Below are positions 52,753 through 61,937 of a stretch of 64,000 bases of DNA, in pieces (within the stretch, counting starts at the first letter, position 1; each line of letters opens with the position of its first letter). Under the pieces are notes generated by a model, which had not been told where the DNA came from, did no database searches, and saw nothing but the letters and a program-made list of their open reading frames with translations. The DNA lies in contig NZ_QBFD01000002.1 in NCBI RefSeq assembly GCF_003335585.1, positions 1 to 64,000 of the forward strand, in the 5' to 3' direction. Both the position numbers and the translations under genes were made by a program. The DNA is from Sulfitobacter sp. DFL-14. GTDB taxonomy: Bacteria; Pseudomonadota; Alphaproteobacteria; Rhodobacterales; Rhodobacteraceae.

Positions 52753-53777
52753 CCTTTCTCAAATACGCGGTCTATCGCTTTTTCACCATGCTGCTGACGC
52801 TCTGGATCGTGTCGATCCTTGTCTTCACCATCATCAACCTGCCGCCCGGCGATTACCTGTCCAACCAGATTGCCGAGCTGCGCGCCACGGGGCAGGCCGA
52901 AGGGGTTGCCAAGGCCGAATTCCTGCGCACCGAATATGCGCTGGACCGGCCGATCTGGGAGCAATACCTGATCTGGGTCGGCTTTGCCCCCGGCCCCAAC
53001 GGGTTTTCCGGGCTGATCCAGGGCGATTTCGGCTGGTCCTTCGAATTCGACCAGCCGGTCGGGGAAATCGTGGGGGATGCGCTCTGGCTGACGGTGCTGG
53101 TCAATCTCGCCGCCGTGCTCTTTGTCTATGTGGTCGCCCTGCCGCTGGGCGTGCTGGCCGCTGCCGAGGCGGAGACATGGATGGATTACACCGCCGGATT
53201 CGTGGGATATCTTGGCCTTGCCACACCCAACTTCCTGCTGGCGCTGATCCTGTTCTACTATGGCCACAAGTATTTCGACATTCCCATCGGCGGCCTGATG
53301 GACGCCAGTTTCGAGGGCGAACCGCTGAGCTGGGCCAAGTTCAAATCCATGGCCACCCATCTGATTGTGCCCACTTTCGTTATCGGCACTGCGGGGGCGG
53401 CGGCGATGATGCAGCGCCTGCGCGCGAACATGCTGGACGAGCTTAGCAAACCCTATGTGGAGACCGCCCGCGCCAAGGGGCTGGCCCCGGCGCGCCTGTT
53501 GACCAAATATCCACTGCGGATGGCCTTCAACCCCTTTGTCGCGGACATCGGCAACCTGCTGCCCGCCATGGTCTCCGGCTCGGTGCTGGTGTCCGTCGTT
53601 TTGGCCCTGCCCACCATCGGCCCTGCCCTGCTGGCCGCGCTGAAAAGCCAGGATCAGTTCCTTGCCGCCTTCGTGCTGATGTTCGTGGCCCTGCTGACAC
53701 TGGTCGGCACGATGATCTCGGACTTGTTGCTGGTGCTGCTCGATCCGCGCATCCGCTACGGGAGCCGTGACACATGA
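52749..53777 (+). CDS. ABC transporter permease 1 (DppB-like)
   Basis: This 342-residue inner-membrane permease has six helices. The N-terminal DppB-type stretch (RFFTMLLTLWIVSILVFTII) starts the protein, and the EAA loop contacting the ATPase is ETARAKGLAPARLLTKYPLR near 237-256. Both ends overlap neighbours by 4 bases, so the operon is tightly coupled. Confidence 0.92.
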   Translation: MTFLKYAVYRFFTMLLTLWIVSILVFTIINLPPGDYLSNQIAELRATGQAEGVAKAEFLRTEYALDRPIWEQYLIWVGFAPGPNGFSGLIQGDFGWSFEFDQPVGEIVGDALWLTVLVNLAAVLFVYVVALPLGVLAAAEAETWMDYTAGFVGYLGLATPNFLLALILFYYGHKYFDIPIGGLMDASFEGEPLSWAKFKSMATHLIVPTFVIGTAGAAAMMQRLRANMLDELSKPYVETARAKGLAPARLLTKYPLRMAFNPFVADIGNLLPAMVSGSVLVSVVLALPTIGPALLAALKSQDQFLAAFVLMFVALLTLVGTMISDLLLVLLDPRIRYGSRDT

Positions 53778-54928
53778 GCATTCAGCCGGACAACCGTTAT
53801 GTCGATGCAGAAGCCTGGTCCGATGAAACCAACATCAGCGCGCCCGAACGCGCAGACATGGATGCGCCGGCCTGGCTGCTGACCTGGCGCAAGTTCAAAC
53901 GCCACCGGATCGGGCTGATATCGGGCATTTTCCTGCTGTTGTGCTACCTGATGCTGCCCATTGCCGGTTTCATCGCCCCCTATACCCCCAATCAGCGCAG
54001 CGCCGACTACCTCTATGCACCGCCGCAAAGCGTCGAACTGTGGCACGAGGGGTCTTTTGTGGGGCCTTACGTCTATCCGATCACGGCAGAGGCCGATCTG
54101 GTCAATTTCCGCTGGACCTATACCACCGATACATCCACCCCGATGCCGCTGGAATTTTTCTGCGAAGGGGCGGATTACAACCTCTTCGGCCTGATCCCCT
54201 CCGACACCCATCTGTTCTGTGCGCCGCCGGGGGCCACGATCTTTCTCTGGGGGTCCGACAGGCTGGGCCGGGACGTGTTCAGCCGTATCCTCTATGGCGC
54301 GCAACTGTCGCTGACGGTCGGGCTGATCGGCATCACCGTTTCCTTCCTGCTCGGCATCACCTTCGGGGCGCTTGCGGGTTACTTTGGCGGGCGCACCGAC
54401 TGGATCATCAACCGCGCCATCGAAATCCTGCGCTCCCTGCCGGAACTGCCGCTCTGGCTCGCCCTCTCGGCGGCGGTGCCTTCCAACTGGGGGCCGGTGG
54501 CGGTCTTTTTCATCATCTCGATCATTCTCGGCATCCTGGACTGGCCTGGCCTCGCCCGCGCGGTGCGGTCGAAATTTCTGTCGCTGCGCGAGGAGGAATT
54601 CGTGAAAGCAGCGGAAATGATGGGGGCCAGACCGGCGCGGATCATCAGCAGGCATCTGCTGCCGAACTTCATGTCGCATCTGATCGCCAGCGCAACCCTG
54701 TCGATCCCGGCAATGATCCTGGGTGAGACGGCGCTGAGCTTCCTCGGCCTCGGCCTGCGCGCCCCTGCCGTCAGCTGGGGCGTCATGCTGAACGACGCCC
54801 AGAACCTGGCCAGCATCGAAATCTACTGGTGGACGGCCATCCCCATGCTGCCCATCATCATCGTTGTCCTGGCATTCAACTTCCTGGGCGACGGCCTGCG
54901 GGCATCGCTCGACCCCTACAAGGGGTGA
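53774..54928 (+). CDS. ABC transporter permease 2 (DppC-like)
   Basis: This 384-residue permease has a cytoplasmic N-terminus of about 45 residues and a periplasmic region of about 110 residues after the first helix (about 70-155), longer than in typical DppC (about 300). It then has GSDRLGRDVFSRILYGAQLSL and the EAA loop EEEFVKAAEMMGARPARIIS. The enlarged periplasmic segment matches the enlarged binding protein. It is the last gene of the operon, convergent with map. Confidence 0.92.
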   Translation: MSIQPDNRYVDAEAWSDETNISAPERADMDAPAWLLTWRKFKRHRIGLISGIFLLLCYLMLPIAGFIAPYTPNQRSADYLYAPPQSVELWHEGSFVGPYVYPITAEADLVNFRWTYTTDTSTPMPLEFFCEGADYNLFGLIPSDTHLFCAPPGATIFLWGSDRLGRDVFSRILYGAQLSLTVGLIGITVSFLLGITFGALAGYFGGRTDWIINRAIEILRSLPELPLWLALSAAVPSNWGPVAVFFIISIILGILDWPGLARAVRSKFLSLREEEFVKAAEMMGARPARIISRHLLPNFMSHLIASATLSIPAMILGETALSFLGLGLRAPAVSWGVMLNDAQNLASIEIYWWTAIPMLPIIIVVLAFNFLGDGLRASLDPYKG

Positions 54929-54931
54929 TAC

Positions 54932-55678
54932 CTACCCCGGCCGCGTCATCACGAGCGCACCGCGATCAGTGGCCACGATGGTGTGCTCGTATTGCACCGC
55001 CGGTGCCGCGGGCTCCGCGTAAAGTGTCCAGCCGTCGGCGCCATCTGCCGCGAAATGGGCACCGGTGGACAGAAACGGCTCTACTGTCAGCACCAGACCC
55101 TTGTCGATGCGCCGGGGGTCGCGGTTGCGCCAGGTCGCTATTTCCTGCGGATATTCGTGCAGGGAACGGCCGACCCCGTGGCTCGCCAGATTGCGGATCA
55201 GCGTGTAACCCCGCGCAGAGGCAAAGCGGTCGATGGCATTACCGATCCTGTGAAGCGAACGCCCGCGGCGCACCTGCGCGATCCCGATCTCCATTGCTCG
55301 CCTGCCGTCCCTGCACAGGCGTGCCCGCCTTGCGGAAACCGGTCCGACGGGAAAGCTCGCGCCGGTATCGGCGAAATATCCGTCCTTGGAAGCGGAGACG
55401 TCAATATTCACCAGATCGCCCTGCATGATCACCCGGTTGCCGGGGATACCATGGGCAACTTCCTCGTTGACGCTGATGCAGGTGGCGCCGGGAAACCCGT
55501 AGACCGCGCGCGGCGCGGCTTCCGCGCCCTCGGCCTCCAGCAAGGCAGCACCTACAGCGTCCAGATCCCCTGTCGTCATGCCCGGCTCCATTACGCGCGC
55601 CATGGCCTGCATCGTATTGGCCACGATGCGCCCGATCCGGCGCAAGCCGTCCAGTTCTTCCTGCCTGGTGATGGTCAT
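54932..55678 (-). CDS. map: Type I methionine aminopeptidase
   Basis: This 248-residue enzyme removes N-terminal Met from nascent proteins. Metal ligands are visible: Asp in VNIDVSA, Asp in FADTGAS, His in LASHGVGRSLHE, Glu in LTVEPFL and Glu in VQYEHTIVA. AAAGGA precedes the ATG at 55678. It is a stand-alone copy away from rpsB or secY. Roseobacters usually have more than one map, so this may be a paralogue. It is convergent with the ABC operon with only 3 bases between. Confidence 0.93.
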   Translation of the reverse strand: MTITRQEELDGLRRIGRIVANTMQAMARVMEPGMTTGDLDAVGAALLEAEGAEAAPRAVYGFPGATCISVNEEVAHGIPGNRVIMQGDLVNIDVSASKDGYFADTGASFPVGPVSARRARLCRDGRRAMEIGIAQVRRGRSLHRIGNAIDRFASARGYTLIRNLASHGVGRSLHEYPQEIATWRNRDPRRIDKGLVLTVEPFLSTGAHFAADGADGWTLYAEPAAPAVQYEHTIVATDRGALVMTRPG

Positions 55679-55795
55679 CCACGCAATCCTTTTTACAACC
55701 GCCCGCCGCGCGTCGGGACTTCGCGACCCATTACACCAAACTGGGCCAACATAACCACCGGTTCCCCTTCTATGTCTGAAATATCTCCGGGGAGC

Positions 55796-55816
55796 GCGAG
55801 GGGCAGCGCCCCTCGC
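55796..55816. terminator. GC-rich hairpin terminator
   Basis: GCGAGGGGC-AGC-GCCCCTCGC is a perfect 9-bp stem, extended by flanking CCGGGG and CCCCGG. It lies between the end of the metallo-hydrolase gene and the map start, so it likely terminates the leftward metallo-hydrolase transcript. There is no strong T tract. Confidence 0.6.
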
Positions 55817-55852
55817 CCCGGTCGGAGGGGCTTCAGCCCATTCGAAAGCAGA

Positions 55853-56626
55853 TCAATCGTACCACTTGCCCATCTTCACCTCGACATCCGTGCCCACACG
55901 CTTGGCGAAGGCTTCCGGATCCTGGGTGCCGCCGTCCCGGCCGCGGTAGTGGTAGGGATAGACATATGTCGGCGCAAATTCGGACACCGCCGATGCCGCG
56001 GCATTCACGTCCATGGTGAAGGGCAGGTTCATGCAGACAAAAGCCAGGTCGATGTCCGACAGTTGTCGCATCTCCGGAATGTCCTCGGTATCGCCAGAGA
56101 TATAGACCCGGAACTTGTCGAAGTTCAGCACATATCCGTTGTCGCGGCCTTCGGGGTGAAAATTCTTGCGCTCTTCGGTCATGTTGTAGGCCGGAAGCGC
56201 TTCGATGTTCATCCCGGCAAACTGTGCCATTTCCGCGTTGGCCACAGCCGTTGCCTTGCCCTTCAGGTCTTCGGGCAACATGTCAAAGACGGCCGGGTTG
56301 GTGATCAGTTGGGTGGTCTCCCCCACCAGGGCGGACAAGGTTTCTGCGTTGTAATGGTCCCCATGTTCGTGGGTGATCAATACCAGATCCGCGGGCGGGA
56401 AATCCGCGTATTGCGCCGCATCGCCCACCGGGTCGACGTAAATCGTGCCCTTGGGCGTCTCCATGACAAAGGAGGCATGGGAAACCGGATGCACGGTGAT
56501 GGGGCCCGCTTCGGTGTCGAAGGTGTCGCCCGCGTGGGCCGCGGCACGCGCGGCATAGGGCAAAAGCGTGACAACCCCGGCTGTCGCAGCGGTGGTGACA
56601 AGGAAATGGCGACGTGTCTGTGACAT
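55853..56626 (-). CDS. Tat-exported metallo-beta-lactamase-fold hydrolase
   Basis: This 257-residue protein has a twin-arginine signal (TRRHFLVTTAATAGVVTLLP, cleavage after ARA at about 28). The MBL fold has the zinc motif THEHGDH near 84-90, then NPAVF and SGDTEDIP. It resembles UlaG-like/MBL-fold hydrolases with small-molecule ester or lactone substrates. AAGGAGG lies just before the ATG, a perfect ribosome binding site. Tat export suggests metal loading in the cytoplasm before transport to the periplasm. The substrate is unknown. Confidence 0.88.
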   Translation of the reverse strand: MSQTRRHFLVTTAATAGVVTLLPYAARAAAHAGDTFDTEAGPITVHPVSHASFVMETPKGTIYVDPVGDAAQYADFPPADLVLITHEHGDHYNAETLSALVGETTQLITNPAVFDMLPEDLKGKATAVANAEMAQFAGMNIEALPAYNMTEERKNFHPEGRDNGYVLNFDKFRVYISGDTEDIPEMRQLSDIDLAFVCMNLPFTMDVNAAASAVSEFAPTYVYPYHYRGRDGGTQDPEAFAKRVGTDVEVKMGKWYD

Positions 56627-56712
56627 TGTGATCCTCCTTCTGGGTTAAGCAGGAGATAGGCGGCTGCCCCCCATTGTCAAAACCGGGGGAGCACAATTTC
56701 GGCGTCGCACGC

Positions 56713-59148
56713 CTAACGGTCATCCCCCATGTCTGCAGCGTCCCCCATGTCTTCTTCCTCGATATGGGCATGTGCCGCCGCGGTCACCGCCTTGCGGTCT
56801 TCTTCGCTCAGGTTCTCGACCTTGCCATCGGCCAGGCGCACGGTCACTTCGCGGTGGGCGAATTTGATGCCTTCGCGTTCGAACAGGGCGCGAATGTCCT
56901 CATAGACCTTCTTGCGCACCAGCCACTGGTCCCCGGGCTTGGTCATGAACTTGACCCGGATGATCATGGCGCTGTCCTGCATCTCGATCACGCCCTGGGA
57001 TTTCAGAGGCTGGATGAAGTTGTCCCCGATCACCGGGTCATCCAGCAGTTCCTGCCCCAGTTTCTTGATCAGCTTGCGGACCTTTTCCACATCGGTGTCA
57101 TAGGTCACCCGCAGCGGCAGTTTCATCATCACCCAATCGCGGGAATAATTGGTGATCACCTGCAGTTCACCAAAGGGAATCGTGTGCAGCGCGCCCAGAT
57201 GATGGCGCAGCTGGAAGGACCGGACGGAGATCTTTTCGACCGTGCCCTTGACCTCGCCCACGTCCAGATACTCGCCCTTGCGAAAGGCGTCGTCGAACAG
57301 AAAGAACGCCCCGGCAAAGATGTCGCGCACCAGCGCCTGGGAGCCGAAGCCGATCGCCACCCCGACGATCCCGGCACCGGCAAACAGGGGGCCGACATTG
57401 ATCCCGAGCTCCATCAGCACGATCAGCAGCAGCGTCACCACCACAAGGATCAGGATGAAGTTGCGGAACAGCGGCAAGAGGGTCGCAAGCCGGCTTGCGG
57501 AAGATCCGCCGCCTTCGTCGCCCAGTTCAACTTCCTTTTCATCCCCGGTTTCCTCGGCGATCTTGTTGTCGATCCAGATCCGGAAGGCATGATAGACCAC
57601 GTAACCGACAAAGATGATCACCAGGATGTCGAGAAACCGGTCGGCATAGCTTTCGACCATCTGCGCGCCGTCGTTGTCCCAGATGTAGAAAAACGCATAG
57701 GCCCCCGCGACAAAGGCAAGAATGCCGGCAACCCGCCCGGCAAGACCTTCGAAGGTGCTCAGCCGGTGGCGCGGCATCAGGCCCATGCGCGCCTCTTCCT
57801 CGGCCACGGCGGCACGGGTATCGGCCAGTTCCTCGCTCAGCCGCGCCGCTTCAACTTCGGAGATTTCGGACTGCGCTTCCAGTGCGGCCGCCAGCTCGGC
57901 CTCCTGGGTTTCTTCCTCGGCCAGCTTTTCGTTCATGCGGCGCATCACGCGGGCGCGGGCGAAACTGCGTTCGATCAGATAGTTGATCACACCGTAAACC
58001 ACGATGATCGACATCATGATGCCGTAAGCCCCCGCGATCAGCGGAATGGAGGACGGGTTCCCAAGGACCAGATCAGCGGTCAGCTCCAGCCAGGCAAAGA
58101 TGACGTAAATGATCATCCCCGGCGCCCATGCACGCGACAGGAACCGCACGAGGAAACTGCATTCCTCCAGGAATTTCCCGTTCCGCAAAGCGAGGCTGAC
58201 TGCGCGGCGGTTGATCAGGACCATCAGGATGTTCATCAGGACGATACCCGCCGACATCATCGCGCTGAGAAAGGCATAGACCTCGTAGTTCAGGCCCAGC
58301 TCACCGATCCAGATGCCGAAAAGAATCGCGCAGATGTCCAGGACGGCCAGAATCCATATCCACCTGTGCAGCCGTTTTGCGTCGCGGTCGCTGAAATGCG
58401 GGATCCGGTACTGGCTCAGAAAGGGCGAAAGGATCATCCGCCAGATCCCCGCAACCAGGCGGCATGCAAAATAGCCGATATTGATCAGACTGACGGTGAA
58501 TTGAATCGCCGTGTCTTCCAGCGTGCCGAAGATCGTGAACCCCAGGATGTAGGCCACCAGCATCGAAACCAGGATGCCCACGACGCCGACGGCAAAGCGC
58601 ATGACGAGGAAGGGCATTTTTTCCACATAGCCCTGCGGGTTTTCCATCACGCGGGCGGTAACGAACCCCCGCGCAATCCGTCTGCCAAATACATATCGTT
58701 CGAACAGCGACCCGACCGCAAACAGGGCAAGGCACAGCAGCAATGTCTTGCCAAAGGCCCAAATGGTGCCATCCGGGCTGGCCGCGCGCAGGATATAGGC
58801 GACTTCGTTGAAGGCAGCAGGCAGCAGTAACAGCCGGTCTACAAGGGCGGCCCGGAACTGCATCGCCCGGTCCTGTGCGGCCATCAGCGGTGATTTCCCT
58901 GCTGGCTGCTCTGCTGTGGTTTCCGCAGCCTCGGTGGTGCCCTGGGTCAGCAGGTTGCCCTCGGTGTCGATCACCACCACGCCCACACCATTTTCGGCGG
59001 CCTGCCGGATGATCCGGTCGATGTTTTCCGCGCTCGCGGAGGGGGCTGCCTTTTCCTTGCTCAGCAGCGGCCCCAGCCCCTGCGCCTGCGCATCGGGGGC
59101 GGGCAGGCAGGTCATCAAGGCCATGATGAGAAAGGTAAGATAGCGCAT
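56713..59148 (-). CDS. MscS-family mechanosensitive ion channel, large form
   Basis: This is an 811-residue inner-membrane channel. A Sec signal peptide (MRYLTFLIMALMTCLPAPDAQA) and a short periplasmic region (to about 120) precede several membrane helices. About 55 acidic coiled-coil residues (EKLAEEETQEAELAAALEAQ and onward to AAVAEEEARM) sit between two helices. The MscS pore and beta domain follow near the C-terminus (LFAGAGIVGVAIGFGSQALV, then FRKGEYLDVGEVKGTVEKIS). The tail is acidic. It should release solutes on hypo-osmotic shock. The ATG at 59148 follows GGGGG; the longer reading would need a TTG. Confidence 0.9.
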   Translation of the reverse strand: MRYLTFLIMALMTCLPAPDAQAQGLGPLLSKEKAAPSASAENIDRIIRQAAENGVGVVVIDTEGNLLTQGTTEAAETTAEQPAGKSPLMAAQDRAMQFRAALVDRLLLLPAAFNEVAYILRAASPDGTIWAFGKTLLLCLALFAVGSLFERYVFGRRIARGFVTARVMENPQGYVEKMPFLVMRFAVGVVGILVSMLVAYILGFTIFGTLEDTAIQFTVSLINIGYFACRLVAGIWRMILSPFLSQYRIPHFSDRDAKRLHRWIWILAVLDICAILFGIWIGELGLNYEVYAFLSAMMSAGIVLMNILMVLINRRAVSLALRNGKFLEECSFLVRFLSRAWAPGMIIYVIFAWLELTADLVLGNPSSIPLIAGAYGIMMSIIVVYGVINYLIERSFARARVMRRMNEKLAEEETQEAELAAALEAQSEISEVEAARLSEELADTRAAVAEEEARMGLMPRHRLSTFEGLAGRVAGILAFVAGAYAFFYIWDNDGAQMVESYADRFLDILVIIFVGYVVYHAFRIWIDNKIAEETGDEKEVELGDEGGGSSASRLATLLPLFRNFILILVVVTLLLIVLMELGINVGPLFAGAGIVGVAIGFGSQALVRDIFAGAFFLFDDAFRKGEYLDVGEVKGTVEKISVRSFQLRHHLGALHTIPFGELQVITNYSRDWVMMKLPLRVTYDTDVEKVRKLIKKLGQELLDDPVIGDNFIQPLKSQGVIEMQDSAMIIRVKFMTKPGDQWLVRKKVYEDIRALFEREGIKFAHREVTVRLADGKVENLSEEDRKAVTAAAHAHIEEEDMGDAADMGDDR

Positions 59149-59484
59149 GATGGCCCCCAAATTCAATTTTACTACGCTAAGTCAGGCGACACACCATTGC
59201 AATTGCCGCCCCGGTGCGGCAGGGCCTCGGGCCAAATATCAGTGCAGATGTTTTACAAGCCCATATAACTTGTGCCATATCGGAATGCAGGCGCCACGGG
59301 CTGCCACACTAGAACCGGAAAGACCGCCCATGATGCACCCTGCCTGCTTCAGCCGCCCAATGCGCAGCCAGACCAGCCAGCGCCCCGTCCAGATGACAGA
59401 CCTGGTGAACCGGGAAAGCAGATTCCCAGAACAAGCGGGAAATCGGGCTGCGTCCTGATGCGATCAGGACCGGCACCGCTGCAC

Positions 59485-60699
59485 ATGGAACGTATGACCC
59501 ACACCGTCACGATGGCCCGCAAGGCAACGTCGCGCAGGATCATGTTCTACAGTCATGACACCTTCGGGCTGGGCCATTTGCGCCGATCCCGCGCGCTGGC
59601 CACCGCCCTGACAAAGGGCGATGACAAGGCTTCCGCGATCATCCTGACCGGATCGCCCGTCGCAGGGCGATTTACCTTTCCCGAACGGGTCGATCACATC
59701 CGCCTGCCGGGCGTCACGAAATTGCCGGACGGGTCTTATGTCAGCCAGACGCTTGGCATGGACATCGACCAGACAACGTCACTGCGGGCGGGGTTGATCC
59801 AGACCTCGGTCGAGCAATACCAGCCGGACCTGCTGATCGTGGACAAGGAACCAACCGGCTTTCGCGGCGAGCTGCTGCCGACGCTGGAGTGGTTGCATGC
59901 CAAGGGGAACATACCCTGCGTCCTTGGGCTACGGGATGTGCTGGACGAACCGGAGGTCATCGGCGCCGAATGGGCACGCAAGGGCGCGATCGAGGCAACA
60001 GAGCGGTTTTATGACGAGATCTGGGTCTATGGCGCACGCGATGTCTATGACCCGACCGAGGGGCTTCACCTGTCGGAGGCCGCCCGCGTGCGGTTGCACT
60101 GGACCGGCTATCTGCGCCGCACTGTCACTGACGCCTCCGAGGTGCCGGACAGGCCCTATATCCTGATCACCCCCGGTGGCGGCGGCGACGGGGCCACCAT
60201 GGTGTCGCTGGTTCTTGAAGCCTATGAAAACGACCCCTCCTTGGGGCCGGACGCGGTGCTGGTCTACGGCCCCTTCCTGTCTGGCGAAGTGCGCGCCGCT
60301 TTCGACGCACGGGTGGCCAAACTGGGCGGGCGCGTCATCGCGACGGGATTCGACAGCCGGATCGAGGCGCTTTTTGCCCGCGCAGAGGGCGTGATCTGCA
60401 TGGGCGGCTATAATACTTTTTGCGAGGTGCTCTCCTTTGACAAGCCGGCGGTGATCGTACCGCGCACCAAACCCCGGCTGGAGCAGTGGATCAGGGCGAG
60501 CCGTGCGGAACAGCGGGGGCTGGTGCGGATGCTGGACGAAACCCGCGACGGGATGACCGCCGCGTCGATGATCGCGGCCATCCGCAACCTGCCACGGCAG
60601 GGCAAGCCATCGGAAGCCGGGGCAGACGGGCTGCTGGAAGGTCTGGATGTCGTGGTGGCGCGGGCCCGTGCCCTGATGGCCGGGGAGAACAGCAAATGA
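59485..60699 (+). CDS. GT28/MurG-like glycosyltransferase
   Basis: This protein of about 404 residues has GT-B architecture. The N-terminal loop FYSHDTFGLGHLRRSRALA recalls the G-x-G-H-x-x-R start of MurG-type enzymes, and the C-terminal donor site reads GYNTFCEVLSFDKPAVIVP. The acceptor and donor are unknown. The start is uncertain: ATGs at 59485, 59494 and 59509 are all possible and none has a strong ribosome binding site. It is the first gene of a five-gene operon with 4-base overlaps. Confidence 0.82.
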   Translation: MERMTHTVTMARKATSRRIMFYSHDTFGLGHLRRSRALATALTKGDDKASAIILTGSPVAGRFTFPERVDHIRLPGVTKLPDGSYVSQTLGMDIDQTTSLRAGLIQTSVEQYQPDLLIVDKEPTGFRGELLPTLEWLHAKGNIPCVLGLRDVLDEPEVIGAEWARKGAIEATERFYDEIWVYGARDVYDPTEGLHLSEAARVRLHWTGYLRRTVTDASEVPDRPYILITPGGGGDGATMVSLVLEAYENDPSLGPDAVLVYGPFLSGEVRAAFDARVAKLGGRVIATGFDSRIEALFARAEGVICMGGYNTFCEVLSFDKPAVIVPRTKPRLEQWIRASRAEQRGLVRMLDETRDGMTAASMIAAIRNLPRQGKPSEAGADGLLEGLDVVVARARALMAGENSK

Positions 60700-61937
60700 A
60701 CGTCGGAAAGCTGGCTGTCGTGGTCAAGGGCTGGCCGCGCCTGTCAGAGACGTTTATCGCGCAGGAACTGGTTGCGCTGGAAGAGGCCGGTCTGCAGTTT
60801 GACATCTGGTCGCTGCGGCATCCGACCGATCACAAGACGCATCCGCTGCATGACCGCCTGCAGGCCCAGGTGCGCTATCTGCCGGAATACCTGCGCGATG
60901 AGCCCGCCCGCGTGGCCCGCGCGATGGGTGCTGCGGCCGACATGCCCGGTTTTGACGCGGCCGCTGCCGCCTATGCTGCCGATCTGAACCGCGACAATAC
61001 CCCCAACCGCCGCCGCCGCTGGGGACAGGCCTGCGTGATGGCGCATGAACTGCCGCAGGATGTGGCGGGTCTTTATGCGCATTTCCTGCATACGCCCTCC
61101 TCTGTCGCGCGTTATGCGGCCATTCTGCGGGGCCTGCCATGGTCCTTCTCCGCCCATGCCAAGGACATCTGGACCTCTCCGGATTGGGAACTGCGCGAAA
61201 AACTGTCAGGCCAGCATCACGGCGCGGCCTTTGGCGCGACCTGCACCGCCTTTGGTGCGGCGCATCTTCAGGGGCTGGCCGACACGCCCGAGCGGGTCGA
61301 TCTGGTGTATCACGGGTTGGACCTCGGACGGTTCCCTGCCCCACCAGAGCGGAGATTGCGCAAACCGGGTGTCCTGTTCCAGATGATGTCAGTGGGGCGG
61401 CTGGTCGAGAAAAAGGGCTTTGACAACCTGATCGACGCGCTGGCCCTCTTGCCGGCTGAAATCGACTGGCACTGGACCCATATCGGCGGCGGTGCTCTGG
61501 ACGCGCAGATGCGCGCGCGTGCCGAAGCGCATGGGATCAGCGCGCGCATCACCTGGCGCGGGGCCTGCGACCAGCCCGAGGTCATCGCGGCGATGCGCGC
61601 CGCCGATCTGTTTGTGCTGCCCTCGCGCATCGCGGCGGATGGCGACCGCGACGGTCTGCCCAATGTGCTGATGGAGGCGGCCAGCCAGAAGCTGCCGATC
61701 CTCAGCACGCCAGTCTCTGCCATCCCCGAATTCATCGATACCGGTGTGCATGGCGTGCTGAGCGATGACACACCGGCGACCCTGGCCGAGGCCATGGCCG
61801 GTTTCGCCGCAGACCCGGTGCGCGCGGCAGAGATGGCCGATGCCGCCCTTGCACGGCTGACCTCGGATTTCCTGATGCAACCGGGGATCGCACATCTGAA
61901 AAAGCGCCTTGTGGCGATGCTCGCGCCGACAAGATGA
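60696..61937 (+). CDS. GT4 family glycosyltransferase
   Basis: This 413-residue GT-B enzyme has the conserved start KLAVVVKGWPRLSETFIAQEL, the SFSAHAKDIW segment, MMSVGRLVEKKGFDNLIDAL near 230-250 and the donor-binding EGLP-like PSRIAADGDRDGLPNVLMEA. It likely transfers a sugar from a nucleotide donor to a glycan or lipid. It overlaps both neighbours by 4 bases. Confidence 0.9.
   Translation: MNVGKLAVVVKGWPRLSETFIAQELVALEEAGLQFDIWSLRHPTDHKTHPLHDRLQAQVRYLPEYLRDEPARVARAMGAAADMPGFDAAAAAYAADLNRDNTPNRRRRWGQACVMAHELPQDVAGLYAHFLHTPSSVARYAAILRGLPWSFSAHAKDIWTSPDWELREKLSGQHHGAAFGATCTAFGAAHLQGLADTPERVDLVYHGLDLGRFPAPPERRLRKPGVLFQMMSVGRLVEKKGFDNLIDALALLPAEIDWHWTHIGGGALDAQMRARAEAHGISARITWRGACDQPEVIAAMRAADLFVLPSRIAADGDRDGLPNVLMEAASQKLPILSTPVSAIPEFIDTGVHGVLSDDTPATLAEAMAGFAADPVRAAEMADAALARLTSDFLMQPGIAHLKKRLVAMLAPTR

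Noticed and set aside
56674..58830. A 718-codon plus-strand open frame rich in His, Asp and Gln
   Set aside because: It is the complement of the MscS-family channel gene and has no domain or ribosome binding site.
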